Shown here one piece after another: positions 48,876-59,832 of a DNA stretch of 64,000 nucleotides. The notes beneath the pieces are model-generated. The model saw nothing but the letters and a program-made list of their open reading frames with translations. It was not told the origin of the DNA and made no database searches. The DNA is from Trichopria drosophilae (Eukaryota > Arthropoda > Insecta > Hymenoptera > Diapriidae), in NCBI GenBank assembly GCA_030407085.1, contig CM059585.1:92022501-92086500 (forward strand). Reading direction: 5' to 3'. Made by a program: the position numbers and the translations under genes. Position 1 is the first letter of the stretch, and every line of letters begins with the position of its first letter.

Positions 48876-50180
48876 TATATTTTCACTAGAGGATTATTTT
48901 AAAATATTTATATTTATAATGGAATCCAGTACATGTATAGATAAATTCATAAACATTAACATAAGAACTTTGATATTTAAGCACACTCTGATGTTTTTGA
49001 AAGCATGCGCGTTAAAATGCTGTTTACTGAATTTGTATTAAAAGAAACTCCATATCCTACATAACTTCAAATATATACCCCAATCAGGTTATCCTATGTT
49101 TACGTTAGGATGTGTCGGGAACTACAGTCAAATTAAGAGATTTTGACCTCAAATTCGGAGTCTGGACACCAGACACCTTCGAAAAAATATATTCTGTTCC
49201 AGTGGTTGCAAGGTCGACATGGCTCTGTCGGACGGTGTAATTAACGCCAAATGATAAAAACTTAGTATTACATACTGACACTCATTATTATTTTTGGTAA
49301 GACCACTTTCAAAATTCGACATTTTCGCACGTGCATCTTTTAAGGCTGATCAATGTTTTTTATACAGCCCAATAATATCCAGGAGAATAAAGGCTGCTCT
49401 GGCAATTCTGTTTGATTTGTAAAAAAATTTCCAAAGAATACTCGGGAGTAGAGGGGCTATGCGGGTTCTGCCGCCCCCACCTTACCACCCATCGATGATA
49501 GTGTGATGGAAGAATTGCGCAAGTGGGCCGTAAGAAGGTCAGGAATGAAAGGAGATTATTATAAACAATTTCATATTGTTATTATAAATTTCGAAAGCTG
49601 TGAAGGTCGAAAACATAAGTAATTTAATGTATGAATTACGTTACATTGTCTAATCAAAAGAGAAGGTAAAGGTCAACCAATATTTATTATTTCATCAGAT
49701 ATTGTTATTAACGTTGCACATTAGTATTGCAATGTGTCGAAAATCAAATTTCAAAAGTCGCCTTCATTAAAGGTCAGATATTGCTACATTATAGTCGCTT
49801 ATGGAAATACATCGTAAGCTAGGAACCGTATTGAGAGTGAAAGTAAAATGACTGATCTATACTACATGGATAGGACAAGCATGGGTTTGGCCTAGCGAAA
49901 AAATGATACGCGACCGAAAATTTTCCAGTATGGCGGAGAGAGCCAGAGTACACTCGAATACGCCCGAAGCCATAGCCCGAAGTCCGAGGTGGCGGGATAT
50001 TCAAATGATACTGAAAACTTTCGTGAACTAAAGTGAATAGAAATTGAAGAAAATTATTTGTAGTGCAGATCAGTCATTTGTACAGCGAAACATTTCGAAA
50101 ATCGATGTTTTTCGAACAATCTTGTTGTTTTTTTACTTTTTTAAATGAAGATTTTGCTGTTTTAAATGAAGATTTTATTT
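48876..50180. other. Non-coding stretch
   Basis: No supportable ORF. A GC-balanced section at 49430-49530 and one at 49890-50000 show no motif. The 50063-50290 opening straddles the next element and is not called. Confidence 0.45.
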
Positions 50181-50186
50181 CTTTAA

Positions 50187-51109
50187 GGGCCCTCGAGCAC
50201 ATATCTATAGTCACTTTTATATATATAGTAAACGAGGAATTCGCCCGTCTCCTTTGCGACGAACTTGTGAAAAAACGACAGCACCTATGACGCTGAAAAA
50301 ATTACATGACATTCTTTGAAATGTCCTTTGCGCGGGGAAGCGAGCTTAGATGCATCCGTAAGCAAGAACATTAAAAAAAAAAATTCAAAATTTACCTTTC
50401 CACGAGCTGACAGGTACATATATGTCATCTTTGATATTTAACCTCATAGTCGTGGCGAGCGTATGCAAAGACGCTGACATTTGTAACCTCTTATGTTAAA
50501 TCTATAACTGCAAAGTATAGTGTGTGTTTATGCATAATTTAATATGCGTTAATAATAATGATTGAACAAATAGTACAAAACATAGATAGTTCTAATTATA
50601 TATGTTTTTTATGTAGCTCTAATGTTTCTGCGATCATGTGAAGAAAAAATAGCGCTGCAAAGGAATATAATGTTCATAGTTTGTAATAAATTATTTCATT
50701 GTTAATTATTGTAAAACGAGATAAAGTATAAAATATAAACTAAATAAAACGACATTTACGCGTGCTGATTCATTCTTACACAATAAGTAAAAGAATATTT
50801 GATTAAAGTTCATATTACAACATCGAACGATGCCTACTGTTGCATTCTTATGATACTAAGGTTATGAGGTTATGTGTTTTGACAGCTTCTGAAAGGGTAA
50901 TTTTTAATTATTTTTTATAAATGTTCTAGTTTATGGAGGCATCTCAGCTCGCTTCACCGCGCCAAGGGCATTTCAAAGAATATCATGTAATTTTTTAAGC
51001 CGCATAGGTGCTGTCGTTTTTTCATAAGTTCGTCGCAAAGGAGACGGGCGAATTCCCCGTTTACTATATATATATATATAAATGACTATAGATATGTGCT
51101 CGAGGGCCC
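50187..51109. mobile_element. TTAA-flanked, piggyBac-like MITE
   Basis: Both ends are GGGCCCTCGAGCACATATCT, bordered by TTAA at 50183-50186 and 51110-51113. TIRs are about 172 bp (to 50358 and from 50937) and about 90% identical; they include CGACAGCACCTATG and AATTACATGA. The interior is AT-rich and has no transposase. TTAA target duplication is the hallmark of piggyBac elements, although many of these start with CCC rather than GGGCCC. It is therefore a non-autonomous member by inference. Confidence 0.75.
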
Positions 51110-51221
51110 TTAAGTGAAGATTTAACTTTTTTCAATGAAACATCTTACCACCTGATCAGAACGTTGTATAACAAACAGAAGGTGTTTGAAACATTCAGTT
51201 AAATTTTTGTTATGCGCCTGA

Positions 51222-51480
51222 AGTGATTTTTTATCTAAAACCATCTTTCGCTAAGAATGTACCAATGAAAGAAGATTTTAGATCTCAAACACTCTTTCGT
51301 CGAGAATTCCGCCAACGAAACAAGATGTTAAGTCTAAATCTCTCTTTTGCTAGGAGTTTTATCAACGATATATGAATTTAGATTTAAAATTCTGTTCCGC
51401 TAAAAATGTCACCAACGAAGCCAAGAGTTTAGATCTAAAACTGTCTTTCACTGAGAATTTCATCAACGAAACAAGATTTT
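51222..51480 (+). repeat. Degenerate ~52-bp minisatellite, five units
   Basis: Five units of the form TTTAGATCTAAAAC-CTCTTTCGCT-GAATTTCACCAACGAA-CAAGA are present, each differing by 15-25%. The period is about 50-54 bp. Confidence 0.75.
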
Positions 51481-51687
51481 ATATTATCTACAGTGTTCAT
51501 AAGATTCATTTATCAATATTAGCAATACCGGTTTACAGCAAAATAATGAATAAAAATGTTTAAAAAAGCAGAGAAGAGCATGATTGGCTGTTGACGCATG
51601 ACGTCGCGATTCAGCAGGATATGGCGCGAGAAAGTGAGCGTTTAAAACAGAAGTGATTGTTAAATTAATATACACGATACACCTTAC

Positions 51688-51881
51688 ATATACACTCCGC
51701 CGGCAGTGATTGATTCGGTTATGTTCGCGAACCCCTTCGGGTATTTCCGGCACTGAAAAAATTCGGTCCATCGGGGCTTCTAATCGTATCAGCTTTTCGA
51801 CCGTATGCACTATCCATATAGTATAGATCAGTGAGTTAGATCCATTAACATTAGCAGTATACCGTTTCCATGGTCGTCGAT
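51688..51881 (-). other. Possible exon at the outer edge of the inverted duplication
   Basis: On the minus strand the frame is open from about 51885 to 51688, with codons giving ...VEKLIRLEAPMDRIFSVPEI in balanced-composition DNA (51660-51800). It ends near TATATGTAAGGTG, a possible splice donor at GTAAGG. There is no good ATG before M(DRIFSV). The start of the same frame is duplicated at the right window edge (63900-64000, plus). I do not recognise it. Confidence 0.3.
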
Positions 51882-51933
51882 TATCCGTCGATCACTTATT
51901 CACCGTACATTTGTTTTCCTGAAACTTTCGAAA

Positions 51934-52083
51934 ATGTGTACAGGTCCAGACATCGTTTCAAAGGAATGTCACGTTCCTGTGTCTATGTTTGACAGCACGT
52001 AAGCACCTCTATTTCAAATATTGTATTTCTACATCAATATGGTAGATGTCAAGAAGATTTTTCGTCATGGGAAGAGGCCTTGA
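51934..52083 (+). pseudogene. Left-arm copy of a possible two-exon gene, truncated
   Basis: Exon 1 would be 51934-51998 (ATG, then codons beginning MCTGPDIVSK, ending at AC). The intron would be 51999-52045 (GTAAGC...GGTAG, only 47 nt). Exon 2 starts at 52046 in the same frame as the long ORF of the right arm. At 52083 the exon is cut by the deletion and runs into unrelated DNA (stop at 52179-52181). Unlike the right arm, exon 1 has no stop codon here. Function unknown. Confidence 0.35.
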
Positions 52084-52565
52084 ATTTAAATAGTAATAAA
52101 TCTCACATAATCCGAATTGCGTCTATTAAAATGTATAATATACACGGAGAACATTTTTCATCGTCAAAATCAGTGACGTAATAAATTTACCCCAGAATAA
52201 TCATGCAAGCAGCACCATCTTCTGTGATTGTACCTGAAACTATTAATTCCTAGAAGCCATTAAAAGTTTAGTGCCTAGAATATATGTATTTTGGTTACCG
52301 GCATACATTGTATTCATTACTTCACATTATTTGATAGCTACCTATGTTCTGTGCCTGCAATATACAGGTACCGTCATCAAAAAGGACGAAACCAGCGCCA
52401 AACAAATGCCGCGATTAATCTCTGTACAGTAGGGATGCATATGTGCACCATGAAAACCGGTGAACATTTTTTTTTCAGTGTTGAACTGATAGAAGAAGCT
52501 AGCAGTAATTAGAAAGAGATACGATGACACGCTTATTCCCTATGCATTTATCTATTCACGATATA

Positions 52566-52906
52566 TTTGAGCGTTCCAAAGATCTTTCAATTTTTTAAAT
52601 AAAAAATGTTCAGTCATTAACTTGACATCGTTTAAACAATTAATTTTTGTATGTATATTAAACTGCGATATACTGCAGTCTTAAATCAAATAATTAAAAT
52701 CATTACATCTTAAAGTCAGTCCATGCATACATCTTACATGGTCTAAGTCATCTTATCTACACTACATCTTTCTTTCTGTAAATGCAAAACAAAATAAAAG
52801 ACAGCAAAGTATTTATCATTATGATAATAACAAATTCCTTCACATTAGAACCGTGTCCAATAACCCACATAAGGTCGCCTTATCCGTAGTGAATTTAACT
52901 TTCGAA
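52566..52906. other. Left-arm segment without a right-arm match
   Basis: AT-rich, no gene. It occupies the place where the right arm has the 3.7-kb block 58526-62247. Confidence 0.6.
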
Positions 52907-52926
52907 CTGTCATCTTTAATTGTCGA

Positions 52927-52930
<4 letters not shown>

Positions 52931-52984
<54 letters not shown>
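52931..52984. repeat. (TC)n microsatellite
   Basis: 27 TC units. The right-arm counterpart (AG)n at 58471-58508 is shorter. Confidence 0.95.
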
Positions 52985-52988
<4 letters not shown>

Positions 52989-53128
52989 GTTACCGATTTG
53001 TTGCATCTATACGAATACTCTTACATCAAATCAAGTCGTATGCACATTCTTGTGTTGTAACATTCACACGACTATGGAATGAAATTCATTCTGAAAACCC
53101 AACAAGTACAAGCGTAAATGTATTTTAA
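52985..53128 (+). pseudogene. C-terminal fragment of a non-LTR retrotransposon protein
   Basis: The frame after the (TC)n tract reads ...HSCVV-FTRLWNEIHSENPTS-SVNVF then TAA at 53126-53128. The RLWN-(I/L)-(P/H)SE pattern followed by a short Ser/Asn-rich and hydrophobic end is typical of the extreme C-terminus of LINE ORF2 (reverse-transcriptase) proteins. Nothing of the endonuclease or reverse-transcriptase domains remains, so this is a 5'-truncated relic. The (TC)n interrupts its upstream side. The same fragment is at 58330-58470 on the other strand. Confidence 0.45.
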
Positions 53129-53337
53129 TACTAACGAATGGTATAAATCTTGATTCGAAATTGTATGTAGCGTAACCGACATGACTATTTAATTTCGTTT
53201 ACAATAATGATTTGGAGATTCACACCGCACGAAACGTTGTTATATTTGACAGATTTTTGTTACTTCCATTCTTAATTAGTTAACTAAGTTATTAACGTAC
53301 GAATACTATTGTTATATGAGGTATTTTGTTAAATATA

Positions 53338-53609
53338 CAGTGGTCCCCGTCCTAACGCATATGTTTCGTTCCATAAAAAATGGCCGCCCCGTCCAAACGC
53401 ATATCCTCCCTCAACCCCCACTACGGCAAAAGTCTCTTTGCATTTATCATACTGAGCATGCGCGTAGATGTTCACCAGCAACGTTAGCAACTAAGAATCG
53501 TGTTGTGGGGAGAGGAACAAAGGGGAATCTATGCATTTAGACGGGAAAGAAATAAGCGTTTGGAAGGGAATATGCGTTAGGACGGGATGCGTTAGGACGG
53601 GGACCACTG
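53338..53609. mobile_element. TA-flanked pogo/Tigger-like MITE, 272 bp
   Basis: Ends are CAGTGGTCCCCGTCCTAACG on both sides, bordered by TA at 53336-53337 and 53610-53611. CAGTG-type tips with TA are typical of the pogo/Tigger branch of Tc1/mariner. Sub-terminal motifs CGTCC(T/A)AACGCAT are repeated two or three times inside each end, as for transposase binding sites. No ORF of significance. Confidence 0.75.
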
Positions 53610-53853
53610 TATTGCCATAAGGAGTATGTCCTCCTATCCATCACACCTAGTGTAATACAAAAAGACACAAGTCATTATATCAATAAATCATTTTCATAGT
53701 AATAAATTAACCTTTAAAAACTTCTTATGTTTTCACATCATGCACTAAAATTTCATATTATTATTATTATTAATATTGAATCGTTTATAGAACTGATGTT
53801 TTCATACATTATCACTTAAAAAGATTGCTACCGTATATGAAATATAAGACTAA

Positions 53854-54327
53854 ACTAGTGTTGGTGTGGTGCCTCGCTCGCTTCGCTCGCTCAGAAACTT
53901 TCTTTCGGCTATTCCTTAGTACTCGCTTGTTTACTAACTGCTTTCAATTATATTATAAAATTATATTGATATTTGGGGGTCCAATCATATTTAGGCTCAA
54001 GTGGCCTCGATAGATATGTTACAACAATATAGTGTTTTTTATATGCATGAAAATTGAAAATGAGCATTTTCAAAACTTCGACCCCGACAACAGGCCAGCC
54101 GAAGTATTAATAAATAAAAGTTGCAAAACACTTACTTTAAGTACTTGTATTGTAACAGACTATTCGATGCATATTACATGTTTACAGTGATTTACTAATT
54201 ACTGTCTGTATCATTATGATCTTATATATACAATATATGTACATATAATTCATCAAAGATATCTTGAAAGTGTCGACAAGATTTCTGACGGATATCTTTT
54301 AGATAGACTTAGTCTGGGTCGAAGTAA
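53854..54327 (+). mobile_element. RepA copy D, internally deleted
   Basis: Begins ACTAGTGTTGGTGTGG, follows copies A to C to about 54300 and then jumps to the last 20 bp of the right terminal repeat, AGTCTGGGTCGAAGTAA. The roughly 0.6-kb right half is deleted. Confidence 0.65.
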
Positions 54328-54777
54328 CAACAATTCAACATGAAGACATGCATAGATTAATTTTATTTAAATGTGCGCATGTGATTCCGTAAAACATTAG
54401 TCATTTTGAAAGGAAATGTGAAAAATTCTCAATGACCTGTCCGTAAAGCTTCTATCTTGCTTCATGTTTCTTTTCGATCCAAACACATCGGTACACAAAC
54501 ACACTTTCAATAATTATTGAATATTTTCTTATATAAGGAGTAAATAATATTATAACACGTACATATTGACAATATTGGCAGACTGCACGTCAGACTTTTC
54601 ATTATCACGTTTAGAATAAAATGTGCGTCAAAATTGACTCTCGCTCGTCATTAATTATAGGCATCTAGTACATCGGAGCTTTGAAACACCTTTACAATAC
54701 GTTGTATATTTTCTGAAATCTGAATGCATTCACGTTACTCATGACAATAATGCTTCTTTAGTTTCATCTTTGACCAA

Positions 54778-54870
54778 AGATGCAAACGCAACAAATTGAG
54801 ATCAGTACCATTAATTGCCAGTGTCTGGAATTTCTTACCCACACCTATGAAGGAGTTTCGTAAATTATAG
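54778..54870 (+). pseudogene. Possible second LINE C-terminal fragment
   Basis: The frame TGC AAA CGC ... TAG (to 54870) reads CKRNKLRSVPLIASVWNFLP with the VWN-LP pattern of LINE ORF2 C-termini. It is short, upstream codons decay quickly, and the call rests only on this motif. Confidence 0.3.
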
Positions 54871-55055
54871 GCAAAAGCATTCACAGTTATTAATATGATT
54901 CTTTATAAGTCATAAGTTTGCTGTCGACTAGATTCATAATAAACATATTATTTAATGTAGATCGGTAAGTATCTAATTCCTTATCTTACATTTAATTCCT
55001 CACAATATTAAATATGTACTCTTCAAAATATCGTGTTTTATTTTTGCTTATTGCA

Positions 55056-55060
<5 letters not shown>

Positions 55061-55087
<27 letters not shown>
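55061..55087. repeat. Poly(T) tract
   Basis: 27 T at the left edge of a fold-back element; an A run (56024-56035) lies at the other edge. Confidence 0.9.
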
Positions 55088-55092
<5 letters not shown>

Positions 55093-56028
55093 CAGAGTGA
55101 TTTCCGACGTATTTTTGTACGCTGAACACGAATCTGAAGACGGAAAATGTCTATCACGTCATGATTTTGAGAAAAGTGAAAAGTGGGGACAAAAACACCA
55201 AAAAACGTGTTTTTGGGTGTCTTTACCCCTAATTTTCTCAGAAGCCTGACGTGCAACAGATCTGAATTTGTGCTCAAATTAAAGCTTCATTCTTCCCCTA
55301 CAAAAATCATATACGATAGTTTTAAAAAAAATTTCATAATTTTGAAAAAAAAATGGCCTTAACCTTGCTATTCCTAGTGACTATGTTGAAGATGCAAATT
55401 ATTTAACTACATTGAGCAGAGCTCATACAAACCACTACTTGACTGTTTTCGGGGTTGGTGTTTAAGAATCCAGTGTCGCTTTTATAAAATTCAAAATGGT
55501 GGATCCAAGATGGAGGACGTAAAAATACAAAATTTAAATTAACCTCATGAAAATCAGTACTCGGGGGTTTTTTGAGTCGCTGATGATGAATCCAATGTTA
55601 GTTTCACAAAATTTAAAATAGCGAATTCAAAATGACGGCCGCAAAATAAAAAAAAATACTTAGGATCTTAAAATCACCACTTTATGGTTTTTTTTTGTTC
55701 GCCATTAGTAATACCAGCGGTTGTTGGATTTTGTTTGCATTTTCATCATAGTCACTAGAAATAGCAAGGTTAAAACCTTTTTTTTTTTCCAAACTATGAT
55801 TTTTTTTTAAACTATCTTATGATTTTTGTAGGGGAAGAACTAAGCTTTAATTTAAGCACAAATTCAAGCCAGTAGCACGTCAGGTTTCAGAGAAAATTAG
55901 GGGTAAAAACACCCAAAAACTCGTTATTTGGTGTCTTTACCCCCACTTTTCTCTAAATCATGACATTTTTCGACTTCAGATTCGTGTTCAGCACACAAAA
56001 GTACGTCGAAAATCACTCTGATATTTAA
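55088..56028. mobile_element. Fold-back element, about 940 bp
   Basis: Arms 55088-55385 and 55738-56028 are reverse complements at about 85-90%. They include AATATCAGAGTGATTT at the tips, ACGTATTTTTGTACGCTGAA against its mirror, and TTGCTATTCCTAGTGACTAT. The centre has three degenerate ATTCAAAATGG-(C/T)GG-type blocks. The tip TTCCGACGTATTTTxG-GCTGAA is shared with the 59833 hairpin, so the two are related. Confidence 0.75.
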
Positions 56029-56189
56029 AAAAAAAATCCGTGCAGACCTGTGTAATCAAAGGACATAATTTCGTATACATTGCTTATTTGACCATCCACC
56101 TTATACCCGGACTAATATTCTACCAATACCAAAAACATGTAGCAAATAATGGAGGTAATATTTTCATTTCAAATTTATTATTATACTTC

Positions 56190-57085
56190 TCTCGGTCTAA
56201 ACTTTGTAACGAGCCGTTGATCTCGACCGCGCGGAAGAGAAAGAGCGACGGAGAGAAAGAGGGCCATTACAATATTTATCGACACGTGAAATAACGAAGA
56301 AAAATACAAAGGACGAGATGCGCGCTTTTCCCGGCCGGTCGGCCATTTTGGATCCCAAGCCCACGTGGGATCCGAGCGCGCATCAATGGACATGCGCGCG
56401 AAATCACATGGCGCTGGCGCTGGTGCGTCTCTACATGCGCAGAAGAGGTGCAACGGCGCCCTGGCAGCGCAGCATAGAAAGTGGGCAACAAACGGGCCGA
56501 GTTCCGAGCTCGGAGCGCATGTGTCGCCGCAATGGGGCGCAGGCGCTCCAAATTCAAATGAGGGGCGGGCTGTCAAACTAAAGTCTAGCAAATGACATTC
56601 AAATGTTTGACAGTTCCCGTCCCGATTCTTAGTAAAAAAGGAACTCGGCGACTTGACTGGACATAGGGATACTTACCGAGGTATTATAAGACCTGGTAAG
56701 TATCCCTCAAACCCTCTCTCTTACATTTGGACTCTACAAGGAACTTCTTCTTGACTCCTGGTGACGACTCGCTGCCTCAACATCCGGAGAACCTGGCTGC
56801 TCCGGAACAGAAAGTGGGCCCAACGAAATTCACAGCCAGCACCGAAATCAAAGTTACAATGGAGGCGGTGAGGATAGCCAATTTAATCCAGGACACCAAG
56901 CATTGACGACGGTACTCCGTTCGTCAAGGACACCAGGCTGCTGGTCCTCTCCCTCGTAGTCGCGAGGGAGTGCGACACCGACCACGGGTTCACCAGGTGA
57001 CAGCAGCCTAATTCAAATCACGAGACGGATGGAGGACCCAAACAAGAGGAATGACGCCGAAGAAAGAAGACACACGTAAGCCTCT
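56190..57085. other. CpG-rich island, possible solo LTR or retroelement leader
   Basis: The least AT-rich stretch in the window. It includes TGTAACGAGCC at 56206, reminiscent of the TG...-type start of LTRs, dense CpG at 56210-56570, a 41-bp hairpin (56666-56706) and CTCCTGGTGACGACTCG at 56756, which resembles a primer-binding-site region. ORFs open on both strands at 56181-56595 are explained by base composition. No gag or pol is found. A host CpG-rich promoter or untranslated exon is the alternative. No second copy is present to test the LTR idea. Confidence 0.3.
56666..56706. repeat. 16-bp stem hairpin
   Basis: GGGATACTTACC, G, AGGT, then the 8-nt loop ATTATAAG, then ACCTGGTAAGTATCCC. All 16 paired bases match, with a single bulged G in the left strand. 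Confidence 0.9.
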
Positions 57086-58185
57086 TTCTCTTCCGTTCGT
57101 ATATCAAAAGTAAAATGAATATGTCCAGAAATTAATATTATGTAACTCCGTCAATATATATGTGTTAATTTATTTATGTGTATGTATATGAGAATGTATG
57201 GATTGAATGTGTGTCCGCGTCGTCCTAATTCATTCCGCGTAATTTATGATACGTTGTTGACGACATGACAATTTTTATTTATAATGACTCCACAGACGTA
57301 CCAACGACTCGATAACACATTTTAATTTATTGACTCTTATTTATTTATATGCGAGTAGACTTCGAGTATGTTGTGTATGTGTGTGATTGTTTTTCATGAC
57401 GCGTTCAATTATTTATAATATTCAAAGATAAATATATTTTAATTGAATGACTAAAGATAATTATGACTCCGATTTATTTCAGCACCAGCGATTCCAATCT
57501 ATAATTTTAATATGATTTTTAATTTATTTATTACAATATTGACTATAATTTGACTATAATTAATTTTTATGTTTGGACGATTCAGAGAGTTTTTATCTAA
57601 ATGACTCCGATTCGTTTCAACTTCTCTTACAAGTTTAATATTTTCTCCATCTTACTTACCTTATAGAGGAAACATTTATAGTTAACTGATATTTTAAGCG
57701 ATTAATTTTTATATTATCCAACCCATATGTTTGAACACATTTATTCCCTAGAGATTACTCTACGTGTTTTCTTTCGACTCTTAGAGTACAGCAACCAATG
57801 CTATCCTCTTCTTTTATATTCCCTGGTACTGCATTCTAATAAGACTTGAATTTTATATGTATTTGATGACGTCTTTTTTTTAAATTCAAGTATTCCGATC
57901 ACCATCGTTCATCGTTTCAATACAATCCCTATATTCTAATGCCTCGAAAAAAATTCTTAAGGATAAATATTTTCGAATTTTCTGGAAATTTTTGTCAAAT
58001 TCGGCGCAATATTGGAATTCCTGATGGCTGAATATCAATTATGACCTCGGAATCTTGAAGAGCGACCTCGAAAACAGTAGGATATGTACCTTTCAATTTT
58101 TTTGAACTTCGATTTTGATACGAAATACTTGATTGAAATTGAAGCAAGAAAAAGTGTTCTTTGGGCGTTAATGGGTTAAGATTAC
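57086..58185. other. Non-coding spacer
   Basis: AT-rich; no ORF supported. CAAATACTTGATTGAAATTGAA-type text at about 58122-58145 also appears near 21594-21618, hinting at an old dispersed repeat. Confidence 0.45.
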
Positions 58186-58329
58186 AATGTGGAAGTAACA
58201 AAAATCTGTCAAATATAACAACGTTTCGTGCGGTGTGAATCTCCAAATCATTATTGTAAACGGAATTAAATAGTCATGTCGGTTACGCTACATACAATTT
58301 CGAATCAAGAGGTGTACCATTCGTTAGTA

Positions 58330-58469
58330 TTAAAATACATTTACGCTTGTACTTGTTGGGTTTTCAGAATGAATTTCATTCCATAGTCGTGTGCATGTTA
58401 CAACACAAGAATGTGCATACGACTTGATTTGATGTAAGAGTATTCGTATAGATGCAACAAATCGATAGC

Positions 58470-58470
<1 letters not shown>
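58330..58470 (-). pseudogene. Right-arm copy of the LINE C-terminal fragment
   Basis: Reverse-strand equivalent of 52985-53128, with RLWNEIHSENPTSTSVNVF conserved and VVTC instead of VVTF just before. It is adjacent to the (AG)n tract 58471-58508. Confidence 0.45.
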
Positions 58471-58511
<41 letters not shown>

Positions 58512-58614
58512 TCGACAATTAAAGATGACTATAACATACTGATGCTAGTACTTGAAACGATTTAATATTGCGTTTAACTTCTTCATCGTCTGAGTAACTC
58601 GCAAACTATCGAAA

Positions 58615-59430
58615 ATGAACACGTATGGGACCGACTATCCTAATCTCGAGAGGAACATCGGATGATACCCAGAGGGATCTAGTGACCGTGAAAATTATCT
58701 GTTTTTGTTACACTCTGATTTGATTTCCGATTCATATGATTTGACGAAGAGATACTACGATCTAGAGAGAAAGGTACGACGTATATTCATGAATTAGAGG
58801 CACCACGCCATATGTGGAAGTGGCAAAGAGTGTGCGTGAGAGAGAATGATGCGTCAATTAATGAAGGGGACAAGCAAATCAGTATTAGGTAATAGAAATT
58901 TAGATAGTATATTGCTGACGTGCAAGGATTCCCCGGACCTGGTAATCGGTTTATACCGAAGAAAATGTGCATTATGGATATTTCCGACAGTGATGTTGTA
59001 AAGTACGTTTTGAACGTAAAACAATTGGTTATTGCACAATTATCATGGTCTACGATGGGAATCGAGCGATATACCCTTTGATGGAATCAACGAAACGTTG
59101 GAGGACATCGTTACATGTGCTCACAAGATATACATAAAGGGCGCAGACAAATAAAAGACCTAGGTTGAAGGAAATTTTAGATGCTGACAATGTTGTCGAC
59201 ATAGACATATGAGCCTGTCCATCTCTACCGAAACTCATAGGACAACAATAACGTCGATTGTCAATAAATTGCGAAAATTAAACATTTAACGGAAAGTGTG
59301 CTAAACAAAATGTTAAAATGCTTTAAAATTGGATACTGTAAAATCTTCAAGACTAGCCTGCATCTCTTCAAAGGTTAATTAGAATTTACTATGAAGTGAA
59401 ACGTCTTGCATTAATGGAAACAAAAGACAT
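58615..59430 (+). pseudogene. Decayed ORF of an unidentified, probably repetitive, protein
   Basis: No single frame is open, but coding-like text runs in one direction across frameshifts and stops. 58615-58797 starts ATG and has one internal TGA (58663-58665). 58908-59081 reads YIADVQGFPGPGNRF and then MDISDSDVVKYVL. 59080-59154 reads DGINETLEDIVTCAHKIYI in another frame, and 59165-59250 reads LKEILDADNVVDIDI, stop, ACPSLPKL. I recall a multicopy family of hypothetical arthropod proteins with a D-QGF...F-(P/V)K motif and a later GCPS-L motif, but cannot name it. It lies only in the extra block of the right arm. Likely the body of a dead mobile element. Confidence 0.4.
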
Positions 59431-59830
59431 CGAGTCTACCTATACATTTCATATCAACGTTTGCAGAACGTGAAATTGAAGAAGTATGGTCTTACTTACC
59501 ACTCACAATGCAAATGCATCCAGATTTACGTGAATGTCGTCAATAAACGTTTTGAAACGAGTGATGATACCGCAGATAGACAACCGCCGATGATTACAGA
59601 CTGTGCAAAGTGTCAATTTCAGAGGGATGTAATGGCAATAGTAATGGCAATATAGGTATTTTAAGAATAAGAAATTTCGGGTCCTCGAGATTGCTTTCAC
59701 TATGCAGTAGATGCGTGATAATATTTAATAATTTCACTTTCATATTCTTTTGCATGGCGATATTATTATTAGTTTGTTTATGCATTGACTCATATTAAAT
59801 AGTAATCGCTCCATAACCACTCATATCAGC
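59431..59830. other. Unassigned spacer
   Basis: Overlapping 60-65-codon openings on both strands (59461-59798) have no motif. Some may be the tail of the decayed ORF before it. Confidence 0.35.
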
Positions 59831-59832
59831 AA

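Larger units (their letters stand above)
51785..53272 (+). repeat. Left arm of a large inverted duplication
   Basis: 51785-52565 matches the reverse complement of 62248-64000, and 52907-53272 matches the reverse complement of 58190-58525, at about 95-97% by eye. Compared with the right arm, about 1 kb is missing at 52083/52084. The interval 52566-52906 has no match in the right arm. Confidence 0.85.

Noticed and set aside
51222..51480. CRISPR-like array (five spaced repeats)
   Set aside because: The repeats are contiguous, degenerate and without unique spacers; the genome is eukaryotic. It is a minisatellite.
52853..53128. 91-codon ORF with a (Ser-Leu)n run as a possible repeat protein
   Set aside because: The Ser-Leu run is only the (TC)n microsatellite read through. 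Just the last ~45 codons are protein-like, and these match a LINE tail.
56181..56595. Long overlapping ORFs in the CpG-rich island (up to 136 codons)
   Set aside because: Four frames on both strands are open at once, as expected in DNA with few stop codons. No domain in any frame.
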